Positions 16,270-24,568 of a DNA stretch of 64,000 bases are shown one piece after another; position 1 is the first letter of the stretch, and each line of letters begins with the position of its first letter. Origin of the DNA: Candidatus Chloroploca asiatica (lineage in GTDB: Bacteria > Chloroflexota > Chloroflexia > Chloroflexales > Chloroflexaceae). The DNA lies in the NCBI RefSeq assembly GCF_002532075.1, contig NZ_LYXE01000024.1:1-64000 (forward strand). The letters are read 5' to 3'. The translations under genes and the position numbers were made by a program. Below the pieces are notes generated by a model. It was not told the origin of the DNA and did no database searches. It worked only from the letters and a program-made list of their open reading frames with translations.

Positions 16270-16506
16270 TTATCTCTTGACCGTTGAACTACGCCATGTG
16301 GCCCACCGCCGACGCAGTTGTTCAGCGGGCCAGCGTGCTGGCAGGTAGCCCCCGTGATGGGTCACGACGACGGCCATCACGCCCTGCGGCACTTGTCCAT
16401 ATGTCTGTCGAATCCGCCCATCAAGTGCAGGCTGATAGTGCAGCACTGCAACGATCTCGTGGAAGGGCAACACGAGTCCATTATACCCAAGCCAGAGGGT
16501 TTCCAC
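16270..16506 (-). CDS. RemB/DUF370-like small regulatory protein
   Basis: A 78-residue protein resembling the DUF370/RemB family. Parallels with Bacillus RemB are an N-terminal strand (LWLGYNGLVLPFHEIVAVL), a Val-Pro-x-Gly turn leading to MAVVVT, and a C-terminal segment ending AEQLRRRW, which parallels the LKKR tail. RemA/RemB proteins affect extracellular matrix genes, and RemA is a DNA-binding regulator. The start is GTG 16506; an in-frame stop lies four codons upstream, so no longer start exists. There is almost no leader, because a TATAAT box is only 14 bases upstream. It heads the run leading to the membrane/MutL cluster. Family assignment is by eye. Confidence 0.5.
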   Translation of the reverse strand: METLWLGYNGLVLPFHEIVAVLHYQPALDGRIRQTYGQVPQGVMAVVVTHHGGYLPARWPAEQLRRRWATWRSSTVKR

Positions 16507-16520
16507 CTTGTTGTATGCCT

Positions 16521-16526
16521 ATTATA
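16521..16526 (-). promoter_or_regulatory. -10 box upstream of the RemB-like gene
   Basis: A perfect TATAAT on the minus strand ends 14 bases before GTG 16506, so the message would have a leader of only a few bases. No good -35 hexamer is present. This would start the RemB-like to MutL-family run. Confidence 0.4.
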
Positions 16527-16554
16527 GAGCAATCGTAGCTTGTCCTTCATAGTA

Positions 16555-18159
16555 TCATACTTTACCGAGGATGCGTAGCACGAGGGCACGTTCATCGGCT
16601 CCAATACCCCCTGCCGCCCAGAGGGCTATGCCATAGATGACGGGGGCGCTCAGGGCGGCCACGAGGCTGCCCGGCCAGTCACCAATCAGTCGTTGCAGGC
16701 CTGCCATGCCGAGCCCCATGATAAGGCAGGCCAGCCCCGGTCGCCAGCTGAACCGTAGGACTTCGGGCGGGCATCCTTCGCTGGTGAGCAGGGGTTTGAA
16801 GATAAGATAGAGAACCACTTCAGAAAGAATGGTGATACCGGCGGCGGCATAGAGGGCCCAGGCCGGCTGGCCGAACCAGATGGTGGCAACAGGGATCGCG
16901 ACCATGTTGGCCCCCAGATTGAAGATGGCCCCAATGATAAAGGCACGGGTAATCGCTGCCTGGCGGTCGAGGGCAATCAGCGCGTATTGCAACAGTCCAT
17001 TTGCAAAGGAGAGCGGGAGAAACCAGGCGAGAATCGCGAGGGCGATCACTGCATATTGGTAGTCACCAAATTGTGAGCGGGTAAAGAAGCGTACGAGATC
17101 ATAGGCGAGCAGGGTGATCCCCATTGCCAAGGGAAAGGCCAGGATCAACAGCAGTTGCAGCGTGCGCCGCATCGCCGAGGCAAACCCGGTGCGATCATCA
17201 CCTGAACGCCGCGATAGCAGCGGAAAGACGGCGAAGGTGATCGCGGGCGGCAGGATCATGGCAATGCCCATGATGGTGTAGGTCAGGTTGTATTGCCCGA
17301 CTAGCGCTTCGGCTTGCCCGCCACTGAAGGCACGCACGATGAAAACGTCAAAACGAAAGAAAACGGCCCCTAGCAGGTTGTTAAGCATCAAGGGCAGCGC
17401 TGGCCCGAGCGTTGCCCACATAGCTTGGCGATTCCAGGTGAGTTCGGGGCGGAAGAAGTCACGCCGCTGGAGGACGAAAAAGCAACCTGCCGTGATGCTC
17501 GATACGATTACTGCACTCCACGCGAGCCCTAGAATGCCCAGACCAAGCACAATGACGGCAATGCGTCCCAGAAAGCTGAGCGCCGCTGTGATTAATTCCA
17601 TCAAGGCCGGAACTTCCATGCGTTCGTTCGCATGGTAGAGGGCGGTCACGGCCCCGGAATAGGCCCCCGGGACAAGGGTCAGCATTAAAACGAAAATGAC
17701 GGCTGTGCCTTCGCTCGAGAGCGGTTGCCCCAGCAAGGCAAAGCTGCCTACGACCATGATCCCGATGGGCAAGGCGATGAACCCGATCAACAAGAGCCGC
17801 AGGGCGAGCGTGACGCCAAAGAGGCGTCTGGCTGCCCCAGGATCGCGGGCAACTTCGCGGGTCAAGAGCACACCCAGGCCAAATTCGGTCAGAATGGCAA
17901 GGTATTGACTCACCAGCAGCGCGGCAAAGGTGTAGTCGCCAAAACGGGCCACATTCAAACTGCCCGCCAGGAGAAAGAGCACGATCATATCAAGTGCGCG
18001 TACCCCAAGGCGCAAGCCGAAGGTAACGGCACTATTCTTGAAGACCCGGCGAACCGCATTCTCGGGATCGTCACGATACCAGCGACGCCAGAGCATGACG
18101 GCTAGTCCAGCCAGCGCCAGAATGCTAAGCAGGGCAATAGTGAGCCAGAGCAAACTCAT
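16555..18159 (-). CDS. Polysaccharide/lipid-linked oligosaccharide flippase (Wzx/MOP family)
   Basis: A 534-residue polytopic protein of the MOP (MATE-like) exporter superfamily with around 14 helices, of the polysaccharide biosynthesis type. An N-terminal helix and short charged linker precede the core, which opens VRRVFKNSAVTFGLRLGVRALDMIVLFLLAG. The MOP-like pattern ARFGDYTFA...GLGVLLTREVARDP is present near residues 75-105. It probably moves lipid-linked glycan units across the membrane. The gene follows the ComEC-like gene by 6 bases, so both may be co-transcribed. No glycosyltransferases are nearby to identify the substrate. Confidence 0.82.
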   Translation of the reverse strand: MSLLWLTIALLSILALAGLAVMLWRRWYRDDPENAVRRVFKNSAVTFGLRLGVRALDMIVLFLLAGSLNVARFGDYTFAALLVSQYLAILTEFGLGVLLTREVARDPGAARRLFGVTLALRLLLIGFIALPIGIMVVGSFALLGQPLSSEGTAVIFVLMLTLVPGAYSGAVTALYHANERMEVPALMELITAALSFLGRIAVIVLGLGILGLAWSAVIVSSITAGCFFVLQRRDFFRPELTWNRQAMWATLGPALPLMLNNLLGAVFFRFDVFIVRAFSGGQAEALVGQYNLTYTIMGIAMILPPAITFAVFPLLSRRSGDDRTGFASAMRRTLQLLLILAFPLAMGITLLAYDLVRFFTRSQFGDYQYAVIALAILAWFLPLSFANGLLQYALIALDRQAAITRAFIIGAIFNLGANMVAIPVATIWFGQPAWALYAAAGITILSEVVLYLIFKPLLTSEGCPPEVLRFSWRPGLACLIMGLGMAGLQRLIGDWPGSLVAALSAPVIYGIALWAAGGIGADERALVLRILGKV

Positions 18160-18165
18160 AGTAGA

Positions 18166-18987
18166 TCAATCAGGGTGGAGCACAATGCGTGCCGTGCGGC
18201 CATCACTCATCCACTCGATGCGTCCGTCGGCCCGTGGGTGCTGTACCTGGGGGCTGAAGCGTCGGCGCTCGGCATAGCTCAACAAGACCGGGTGTTCGGT
18301 GCTATAGGCACTGCTAAAGGCGATTGCCCGTGGTCGTAGCTGCTGTACCGCACTAGTCTGCAATTCGCGTGCCCACGGATAGATCAAAAGATCAACGGGA
18401 TCTTTGGCGGCACGTAATGCGGCTTGATCGCCATCACGTCCGCCAGTATGAAAGAGCACGCGGGTCGCCCCATAGGTCACGAGCAGAACAACACCACCTT
18501 CTTGGCCTTCTTGCACGTCGATCACCACAAAGACAACGTCGTCAAGCGCAAAGCGCTGGCCTGGCCGCAACCTTGCCACCGGCGTTGCATGGGCACCAAG
18601 CAGCCTTTGCCACTCACCAGCATATCCCGTACGCCCAAGCCCTGGTGGGGCGAGGGCATAGCCAATGGCATAGTGGCTCAAGGCGGCAACCTGACCAGGC
18701 ACACGCTTGGGATCGGTTCCGGTCAGAATGACAGCCTGCAGATCGCGTTGCCAGAAGGGCATCAAGCGCCCCAGCAAGAGCAAGAGTTGATCGCCTTCGC
18801 TCCCGCCATCAATGAGGACAAAACGCCCTGCTGGGGTGCGAAGCAAGGCGGCGTCGCCGGTCACGTTCAGCAAGGAAAGGTGCAGATATCCGTCAGGGCG
18901 CTGCTGCCAGGCAATGGCGGCAAGCACACCGAGCAAACCGATGATCATCAAGGTAGCGTGAAGAATGGATCGTTGTGAAAGGTGCAT
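18166..18987 (-). CDS. ComEC-like metallo-beta-lactamase domain protein with degenerate metal site
   Basis: A 273-residue membrane-anchored protein. One N-terminal helix (LHATLMIIGLLGVLAAIAW) is followed by a domain resembling the C-terminal metallo-hydrolase part of ComEC/Rec2: LSLLNVTGDAALLRTPAG, FVLIDGGSEGD, then strands with VVLLVTYGATRVLFHTGG. In functional relatives a His-x-His/Asp-x-Asp-His motif follows the DGG segment; here it reads LTGTDPKRVPG, with no His cluster. Catalysis is therefore doubtful. The DNA-channel part of ComEC is absent. ATG 18987 is preferred to an upstream in-frame start at 19014. Confidence 0.65.
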   Translation of the reverse strand: MHLSQRSILHATLMIIGLLGVLAAIAWQQRPDGYLHLSLLNVTGDAALLRTPAGRFVLIDGGSEGDQLLLLLGRLMPFWQRDLQAVILTGTDPKRVPGQVAALSHYAIGYALAPPGLGRTGYAGEWQRLLGAHATPVARLRPGQRFALDDVVFVVIDVQEGQEGGVVLLVTYGATRVLFHTGGRDGDQAALRAAKDPVDLLIYPWARELQTSAVQQLRPRAIAFSSAYSTEHPVLLSYAERRRFSPQVQHPRADGRIEWMSDGRTARIVLHPD

Positions 18988-18992
18988 AACAA

Positions 18993-19043
18993 AGCTCACT
19001 GTGGGTTGTTGCAAGCGTTACTCGTTGTACCGCACAGTGAGCT
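18993..19043. terminator. 11-bp inverted repeat between ridA and the ComEC-like gene
   Basis: AGCTCACTGTG (18993-19003) and its complement (19033-19043) flank a 29-base spacer. It lies right after the ridA stop and just before the next start, so it may end the ridA message or be a regulatory palindrome. Confidence 0.35.
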
Positions 19044-19064
19044 AGAAAGATACGTGACCGAGGC

Positions 19065-19451
19065 CTAAATCGCGGCAATAAGTTCGATTTCGACCCGTGC
19101 ATCACGTGGGAGGCGGGCAACCTGAATCGTCGAACGAGCCGGTGGATTGAGCGGAAAGAACTCGGCATACGCTTCATTCATTGCCTGGAAGTCGTTCATG
19201 TCAGCCAGAAAAACGGTGACTTTGACCGTACGCTCAAGGCTTGTGCCGGCGGCATGCAGTATGGCTGACAGATTGTCAAAGATCTGCCGCGTCATTGCTC
19301 CAATAGTCCCCTCAACCATCTCTCCGGTGATAGGATTAATCGGCAATTGTCCTGAGATAAAAACCATGTTCCCTGCGATGATTCCCTGTGAATAGGGGCC
19401 GATCGCTTTTGGCGCATCAACTGTACTGACCACAATCCGTTGCAAATGCAT
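19065..19451 (-). CDS. ridA: RidA family reactive intermediate deaminase
   Basis: A 128-residue RidA/YjgF/UK114 protein that hydrolyses reactive enamine/imine intermediates made by PLP enzymes such as threonine dehydratase. Family motifs are KAIGPYSQGI near the N-terminus, FISGQLPINPITGEMV in the middle and the C-terminal signature PPARSTIQVARLPRDARVEIELIA, with the conserved Arg. The ribosome-binding site AAGGAGG lies a short distance upstream of ATG 19451. A TATAAT box lies about 32 bases upstream. Expression is probably independent of the large membrane-protein gene upstream. Confidence 0.94.
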   Translation of the reverse strand: MHLQRIVVSTVDAPKAIGPYSQGIIAGNMVFISGQLPINPITGEMVEGTIGAMTRQIFDNLSAILHAAGTSLERTVKVTVFLADMNDFQAMNEAYAEFFPLNPPARSTIQVARLPRDARVEIELIAAI

Positions 19452-19482
19452 TCCCTACCTCCTTGTACAAACGAACCTTCCC

Positions 19483-19488
19483 ATTATA
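19483..19488 (-). promoter_or_regulatory. -10 box of ridA
   Basis: A perfect TATAAT on the minus strand, in the 64-base gap after the upstream gene. No convincing -35 hexamer at 16-18 bases. The downstream AAGGAGG (about 19456-19462) is the strongest ribosome-binding site in this part of the window. Confidence 0.4.
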
Positions 19489-19515
19489 TAGCATGCGCAT
19501 CAACTGCTATGACTA

Positions 19516-21450
19516 TTACCGCATGATCACTAGATAGCCGACCATCATCAGTAATTGCCATAACACGGGCATCAACCCACCGAGGATAACCTCGGCTCCT
19601 CGCCAGGCATAAAGTTGCTCAAAGAGCACTGACGTCAAAAAATAGGACCAGACGATCGCGGCAAGCCATGCGAGCACAGCGACAAGCGGCAAGCCACTGC
19701 TCAGGGCGATAACGCCTACCAGCAAAGGTAAGATGCGGGGGAGTTGGGTAACAGGGTAGAGCACAAAGGCACGACTTCCCTCTTGGCCCCCTCCCGTTCG
19801 TTGATCGATCAGCATAGACACAAAACAGATCAGCGGCCATTCTAGCACCCCGGCCAGCCAGAACCCTGCCATTGCGCCGAGCAAAAACCAGTGAGGAGGG
19901 GCATCCTGCAAGAGACTATAGCTGAGGATCAGCACGACCGGCAGCAGGGCAACCATCAGCATTGGCTGAAGGCCACTCAGCAACGAGCGTCGATCAAGTT
20001 GCAGGGTAGCCGGATCATCACGTACCTCAAGCACCAGTTTTTCCAGAATGTTCTCACGTTGCAGCGCGAGCCAGAAGAGGAGCGAATGGGCCTCTTGTTG
20101 CAAGATAGGAGGGCGATCTAGCTCTTGAAGGCGTGTGATGCGACGCAAAGCGTGTTCCAGCAGGGGCTGAAAATAGATCATCGTGGATCGGATCACGATC
20201 CCCGGTGATCGCGTTCCGTCGTAGAGCAGACTCGTCAGCCGACTAGCCTGGGGTAGTCCTCGTGCTTGCAACAGGACAATCTGGCTCTCTTCAGACAACT
20301 CGGTCGCCTTCACCGCGCTCACGTCTGTCCAGGGAATGACACGCCAGCGTCGGCCCAGTGCAAGGCGGACGGCGAGACCTTCACTGCGTGACTCGACGGT
20401 TGGCACAAGACTACGCAGCCAGATCAGCAAGGGTAACCCCACGGCCAGGCGAAGATGAGCCGCCATCAGCAGCCATCCTGGTGTCGGCAGATCGGGAAAT
20501 TCGACCAGGCCGGTGAACGGAATCGCCTGGTTGGGATAGGCTGCAAAGAGTGCCGCATAGCGGGCGTTGTCCTGAAGCCACTGGAAGGGGATCACTTGAC
20601 GCACCTCGGGGATGGTGAGGGCAACAAAGCGAACCCAGGCATCGAGATAGGTGAAGAGCAAAGCCGCACTGAACAGAAGAATGACACCCCCGACGATGAT
20701 GCGCACCCGTTCCGCATATCCTGCAACGACTGGCCCGTTGGTGGTAGGAGGTGGTCTGGTATTCAGACCATGCTCATCGTGCCAGAAGGAACGAGGATGC
20801 AGCAACAACCGAAAAAAGGTCGAATGATCGTACTCGCGGGTCTGGATTACCTTTGCCCCCTCGATGGCGCGCGCTGTACGTTCACTTTGGCTCAGGATGG
20901 TCTTGAGCAGGGGGTCAAAACGATCAATGCCCGAAGCGATATAGAAACCACGTTGAGAGCCATAGCCATAGAGCGCACTATAGATGCGGTGCCATGGTGT
21001 TAAGCGCCGGTGAAACACTTCAACGAGGACGATAAACTTGGTTCCTTGGGCATAGGGTGTAACGCGGAGCACCCGCAGATCTTCCCATTTCAGGGGCAAC
21101 CATGTTCCGGCAAACTCCACCAGTATGCCAACACTGCTGGTGCGGATAGCCGGAAACGCATTGCGCACGAGCAAGGTGACAAAAAGAGCGATGGCACTAG
21201 CGAACAGTGGCGGCAGCAGCGTAGGAACAAAGGCGGTCATGCTGGTCGCTTGACCAGACCATGACCCAATGAACCCCAGCAGTGGCCATGATCGCAGCAT
21301 CTCGGGCGTGATCCCGTTCAAGATCCAGACACCTTGCAGGATTGTAAGCCCAAGCCAGCCGAGACTCATCACAATGAAACCGGCTGAGAACCAGCTAAGG
21401 GCTGATGTCGTCAGCCGACTATAACGATGATAACTTTCGACCACCTGCAT
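19516..21450 (-). CDS. Large hypothetical membrane protein with duplicated PH-like regions
   Basis: A 644-residue protein of unknown function. Two hydrophobic segments lie at the N-terminus (about 20-40 and 70-95), two in the middle (about 250-270 and 330-350) and several at the C-terminus (from about 490). After each early helix pair comes a soluble stretch with a strand pattern like TWLPLKWEDLRVLRV and, in the second half, RRWRVIPWTDVSAVKA. These resemble bacterial PH-like modules and suggest an internal duplication. The gene starts 23 bases after xseB ends, in the same direction, so it may share that transcript. No gene name can be given. Confidence 0.6.
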   Translation of the reverse strand: MQVVESYHRYSRLTTSALSWFSAGFIVMSLGWLGLTILQGVWILNGITPEMLRSWPLLGFIGSWSGQATSMTAFVPTLLPPLFASAIALFVTLLVRNAFPAIRTSSVGILVEFAGTWLPLKWEDLRVLRVTPYAQGTKFIVLVEVFHRRLTPWHRIYSALYGYGSQRGFYIASGIDRFDPLLKTILSQSERTARAIEGAKVIQTREYDHSTFFRLLLHPRSFWHDEHGLNTRPPPTTNGPVVAGYAERVRIIVGGVILLFSAALLFTYLDAWVRFVALTIPEVRQVIPFQWLQDNARYAALFAAYPNQAIPFTGLVEFPDLPTPGWLLMAAHLRLAVGLPLLIWLRSLVPTVESRSEGLAVRLALGRRWRVIPWTDVSAVKATELSEESQIVLLQARGLPQASRLTSLLYDGTRSPGIVIRSTMIYFQPLLEHALRRITRLQELDRPPILQQEAHSLLFWLALQRENILEKLVLEVRDDPATLQLDRRSLLSGLQPMLMVALLPVVLILSYSLLQDAPPHWFLLGAMAGFWLAGVLEWPLICFVSMLIDQRTGGGQEGSRAFVLYPVTQLPRILPLLVGVIALSSGLPLVAVLAWLAAIVWSYFLTSVLFEQLYAWRGAEVILGGLMPVLWQLLMMVGYLVIMR

Positions 21451-21473
21451 GTGCTTCTGCTCCGGATCTGGCC

Positions 21474-21701
21474 TTATGCCTCTAGGTCAAGATCGGGATA
21501 AACTTCGTTGCTACGGAGTTCCTGTACACGCATTTCGGCGTGATCAAGAAGTTTCTGGCACGCATCAGCGAGGCGTGTCCCCTGTTCATAGAGCATCAAG
21601 GCTTCGGCGAGCGGCAGATCGCCCTGTTCAAGACGATTCACGACCGCTTGTAGTTGCCCATAGAGCGCTTCGTACGTCTCGACATCAGATGGGTTGCTCA
21701 T
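21474..21701 (-). CDS. xseB: Exodeoxyribonuclease VII small subunit
   Basis: A 75-residue helical protein of the usual XseB length. The family core is TYEALYGQLQAVVNRLEQGDLPLAEALMLYEQG, followed by LADACQKLLDHAEMRV. Several XseB chains bind one XseA to form exonuclease VII, which degrades single-stranded DNA from both ends. Its ATG overlaps the xseA stop by four bases (ATGA) and is preceded by GAGGAG, so the two subunits are translationally coupled. Confidence 0.95.
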   Translation of the reverse strand: MSNPSDVETYEALYGQLQAVVNRLEQGDLPLAEALMLYEQGTRLADACQKLLDHAEMRVQELRSNEVYPDLDLEA

Positions 21702-22915
21702 TCGGACTCCTCTTCTTCTGCTAAGGGGACAGTGACTGCTGCGAGCGTGCCATCACGGAGGTCAATCTGCAGTGGAGTCCCAGACTGAACACCTGTGACC
21801 GAACCGAGCACGTGCCCTGTCGTTGCGTGGCGTACCACGGCATAGCCCCGTTGCAGGGTCGCCTGTGGACTCAGCGTGGCAAGGCGGGCCACCAGGCCTT
21901 GTAGGGCAAGTTGGCACATAGCGGTTGTCCGGTCAACGGCTCGGTCAAGGCGTCGTCCCAGGTCATCAACCTGTTGGCGATCACGGGCCAGGCGACGGAG
22001 GGGCGTATGGCGTTCAATCGTCGAACGTGCGTTTGCCAGGTCAGCCTGCGTGCGGTTGAGCAGGGCGTCAACACCCTGATCGAGGCGCATCCGGCTTTGC
22101 CATACCAGGGCCAAAAGATCGTCGTGTTCGGGAACCGCCAGTTCCGCGGCCACCGAGGGGGTGGGTGCCCGCAGGTCGGCCACATAATCAACCATCGTCG
22201 TATCGGTCTCGTGCCCAACCCCGGTGATCAGCGGCACCGGACTAGCAAAGACTGCGCGTGCAACCGCCTCATCATTAAAAGCCCAGAGATCCTCAAGCGA
22301 GCCACCGCCGCGCGCGAGGATGACGAGATCGACCCCGGCTGCATAGACAGTGGTGAGGGCGGCCACAATGCTTGCGGGGGCCCGTTCACCCTGGACAAGG
22401 CATGGTGCCACCAGCACCTCGCTGAGGGGGCAACGGCGAGCGAGGATGGTGAGCATATCCTGCAGCGCGGCCCCGCCGGGTGCGGTTACCAGCCCGATTC
22501 GTCGTGGCAACCTTGGCAAGGGTCGTTTACGTTCAACGGCAAAGAGCCCTTCAGCCTCGAGGCGGGCGCGCAAGGCTTCGAAGCGTGCATAGAGCAAGCC
22601 GACCCCGGCGGGCAGCAGGGTGTCGGTATAGAGTTGCAGTTCACCACGAGGCGCATAGAGCGAAAGATAGCCATGCGCCAACACAAGATCGCCCGTGCGG
22701 GGCAACTGACTCAAGCGCACGGCATTGCTTCGCCACATCACAGCGCGTACCAGGCCACCCTCGTCTTTGAGGCTAAAATAACAATGGCCTGAGGCTGCAT
22801 GGCGCTTGAATTCGGCGATCTCACCCTGCACCCAGAGATCACCCAGGAGCGGATGTGACTCTAACAACTCGCGGAGATAGGTCGTCACCGCCGAGACTGA
22901 AAGCGCCTGATGCAT
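21698..22915 (-). CDS. xseA: Exodeoxyribonuclease VII large subunit
   Basis: A 405-residue catalytic subunit of exonuclease VII. An N-terminal OB-fold (LLGDLWVQGEIAEFKRHASGHCYFSLKDE-type) is followed by the catalytic domain with RIGLVTAPGGAALQDML, LARGGGSLEDLWAFNDE and the GVGHETDTTMVDYVADLRAPTPS block, then a coiled-coil region. The frame opens at TTG 22927, but ATG 22915 is preferred because AGGGA lies six bases before it. It follows accB by 17 bases and overlaps xseB. Confidence 0.96.
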   Translation of the reverse strand: MHQALSVSAVTTYLRELLESHPLLGDLWVQGEIAEFKRHAASGHCYFSLKDEGGLVRAVMWRSNAVRLSQLPRTGDLVLAHGYLSLYAPRGELQLYTDTLLPAGVGLLYARFEALRARLEAEGLFAVERKRPLPRLPRRIGLVTAPGGAALQDMLTILARRCPLSEVLVAPCLVQGERAPASIVAALTTVYAAGVDLVILARGGGSLEDLWAFNDEAVARAVFASPVPLITGVGHETDTTMVDYVADLRAPTPSVAAELAVPEHDDLLALVWQSRMRLDQGVDALLNRTQADLANARSTIERHTPLRRLARDRQQVDDLGRRLDRAVDRTTAMCQLALQGLVARLATLSPQATLQRGYAVVRHATTGHVLGSVTGVQSGTPLQIDLRDGTLAAVTVPLAEEEESE

Positions 22916-22932
22916 GGTTCCCTGCAACGACG

Positions 22933-23457
22933 TTACAGTGGCTCGATGATCATCAGCGCCTGCCCATACTCGACAGGTTGCCCATTCTTGACCAGAATGC
23001 GGGCAACGCGTCCGGCAATATCGCTTTCGATCTCATTCATCATCTTCATCGCTTCAATGATCCCGATGGGATCGCCGGCCCGCAACTCATCGCCTTCCTG
23101 GACGAAGGGCGCGTCTTTGGGTGAAGGGGACGCATAGAACGTGCCGACCATCGGAGCCGTGATCGTGTGCCCGGCGGGCATTTCGGTGGGCGGCGGCTCT
23201 TCTGGCGTAAATGCCGATGGCATTGGCATCGTTGGGATCGGTCCAGGCATATATGACGGCTGAATCATTGGTGCCATTGTCATTGGTTGTGCTGTCGTAA
23301 TGACCGTGCCACGTTTGATATGCAGCTTGATTTCGCCACGTTCGATAAGAATCTCGGTGACGTCACTCTTGTCAATCATGCCCAATAATTCGCGTACGGC
23401 ACTCAACCCGTAGAGATCGGTTTCCGCTGTGGCGGTCTCGATTGGTACGTCACTCAT
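22933..23457 (-). CDS. accB: Biotin carboxyl carrier protein of acetyl-CoA carboxylase
   Basis: A 174-residue BCCP. It carries CO2 on biotin between the carboxylase and carboxyltransferase subunits of acetyl-CoA carboxylase. The N-terminal region (VRELLGMIDKSDVTEILIERGEIKLHIKRG) is the usual subunit-contact part. A Pro/Met-rich linker (about 75-105) follows, then the lipoyl-like domain with biotinylated Lys138 in EAMKMMNEIES. In a phototrophic Chloroflexota this enzyme could also feed the 3-hydroxypropionate cycle; that is inference. Biotin would be attached by BirA, encoded at 47995. Confidence 0.95.
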   Translation of the reverse strand: MSDVPIETATAETDLYGLSAVRELLGMIDKSDVTEILIERGEIKLHIKRGTVITTAQPMTMAPMIQPSYMPGPIPTMPMPSAFTPEEPPPTEMPAGHTITAPMVGTFYASPSPKDAPFVQEGDELRAGDPIGIIEAMKMMNEIESDIAGRVARILVKNGQPVEYGQALMIIEPL

Positions 23458-23494
23458 AACTTGCCTAGAGCCTCCATGTGATAGGATCTAGCCC

Positions 23495-23500
23495 ATTGTA
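23495..23500 (-). promoter_or_regulatory. Extended -10 upstream of accB
   Basis: TACAAT preceded by TGC (TGn extended -10 form) lies about 37 bases upstream of the accB ATG in the 66-base gap after the GHMP kinase gene. No good -35 is seen. Confidence 0.35.
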
Positions 23501-23523
23501 GCATAGATTCAGACCGGCACTTG

Positions 23524-24558
23524 CTACACATGCTCTTGCACTGTCCAGGCCTGTACCCCGTGGGTTACAAAAGAGAAGGGGCGCATCTGAACCCCCGCTT
23601 CTCTCAGCACGCGTTCGAGTTCGAGCCGACGGTCAAAGGGGCACGCAAAGACCATAAAGCCGCCCCCGCCAGCCCCGGTGATTTTGCCCCCCCAGGCACC
23701 ATGGCGTCGCGCCAGCGCATAGACCTCGTCAACGATGGGCGGGGCGATGTGGGGTGAAAAGGCTTTTTTGACTTCCCAGGCATCGTGCAGCAAGCGGCCA
23801 AAATCGGCAATGCGCAACTCGCGGAGCAGCCTGGTGGCTTCGTCGACAAACGCTTTGGTCTCGTCGTGGTAACGCAGCGTATCGCCACTGACGAGGCGTT
23901 GCACCTGGTCTTCCATCAAATGATGACGGAGGAGTTGACGATCACCGATATAGCCAATAATGAGGCAACTCTCGAGTTCGAGCAGGGCGGTCGGGTCAGT
24001 GACCACTGGTTCAACAATCACGCGACCTTTGCCAAAGTGGTACACACACATGCCACCAAAAACAGCCGCATACTGATCCTGGCGCCCCCCAGGGATGCCC
24101 AGGTCAACCCGTTCGATGCGATAGGCGAGTTCAGCGAGTTCATGGGCATCAAAGCTCTCGTTGGCAACATTGTAGAGCAGTTTGAGCATGCTCACAACGA
24201 GGGCCGACGAGGATCCCAGCCCACTGCCCGGCGGTGCATCGCTGAACATCGTAATCTTGTAGCCCGGTTGGGTTGCTTCGAGGGAGGGTTGCAAATGCGG
24301 CATTGCGTCGAGCACGGCCTGCGGCAGCGCCAGTTTCCCATCCCAGACGCGCCCACTTACCATACGACTCACTTCTTGCAGATCAAGTGAGCGGATGGTA
24401 AGGCCCGGTTGTATGCTGGGGTTAAGCATACAGCGCACATATAAGTTGATCGTACAATTCAACACCTTGCCACCATGCTCTTCAGCATACGGGCTTACGT
24501 CAGTTCCTCCGCCAAAAAAGCCTATCCGCATCGGGGCGCGGGCTTTGTAGATCTTCAT
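23524..24558 (-). CDS. GHMP-family sugar kinase (D-glycero-D-manno-heptose 7-phosphate kinase-like)
   Basis: A 344-residue GHMP superfamily kinase. The start MKIYKARAPMRIGFFGGGTD at ATG 24558 is preferred over 24597, because GAGGAG precedes it and the family N-terminus begins there. The ATP-binding motif PPGSGLGSSSALVVS and the C-terminal GKITGAGGGGFMV glycine loop are clear. The closest named relatives are HddA-type heptose kinases and fucokinase-like sugar kinases. The true substrate is unclear, since no other heptose genes are nearby. It starts 10 bases after the GH15 gene ends, so the two are probably co-expressed. Confidence 0.78.
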   Translation of the reverse strand: MKIYKARAPMRIGFFGGGTDVSPYAEEHGGKVLNCTINLYVRCMLNPSIQPGLTIRSLDLQEVSRMVSGRVWDGKLALPQAVLDAMPHLQPSLEATQPGYKITMFSDAPPGSGLGSSSALVVSMLKLLYNVANESFDAHELAELAYRIERVDLGIPGGRQDQYAAVFGGMCVYHFGKGRVIVEPVVTDPTALLELESCLIIGYIGDRQLLRHHLMEDQVQRLVSGDTLRYHDETKAFVDEATRLLRELRIADFGRLLHDAWEVKKAFSPHIAPPIVDEVYALARRHGAWGGKITGAGGGGFMVFACPFDRRLELERVLREAGVQMRPFSFVTHGVQAWTVQEHV

Positions 24559-24568
24559 ACACTCCTCA

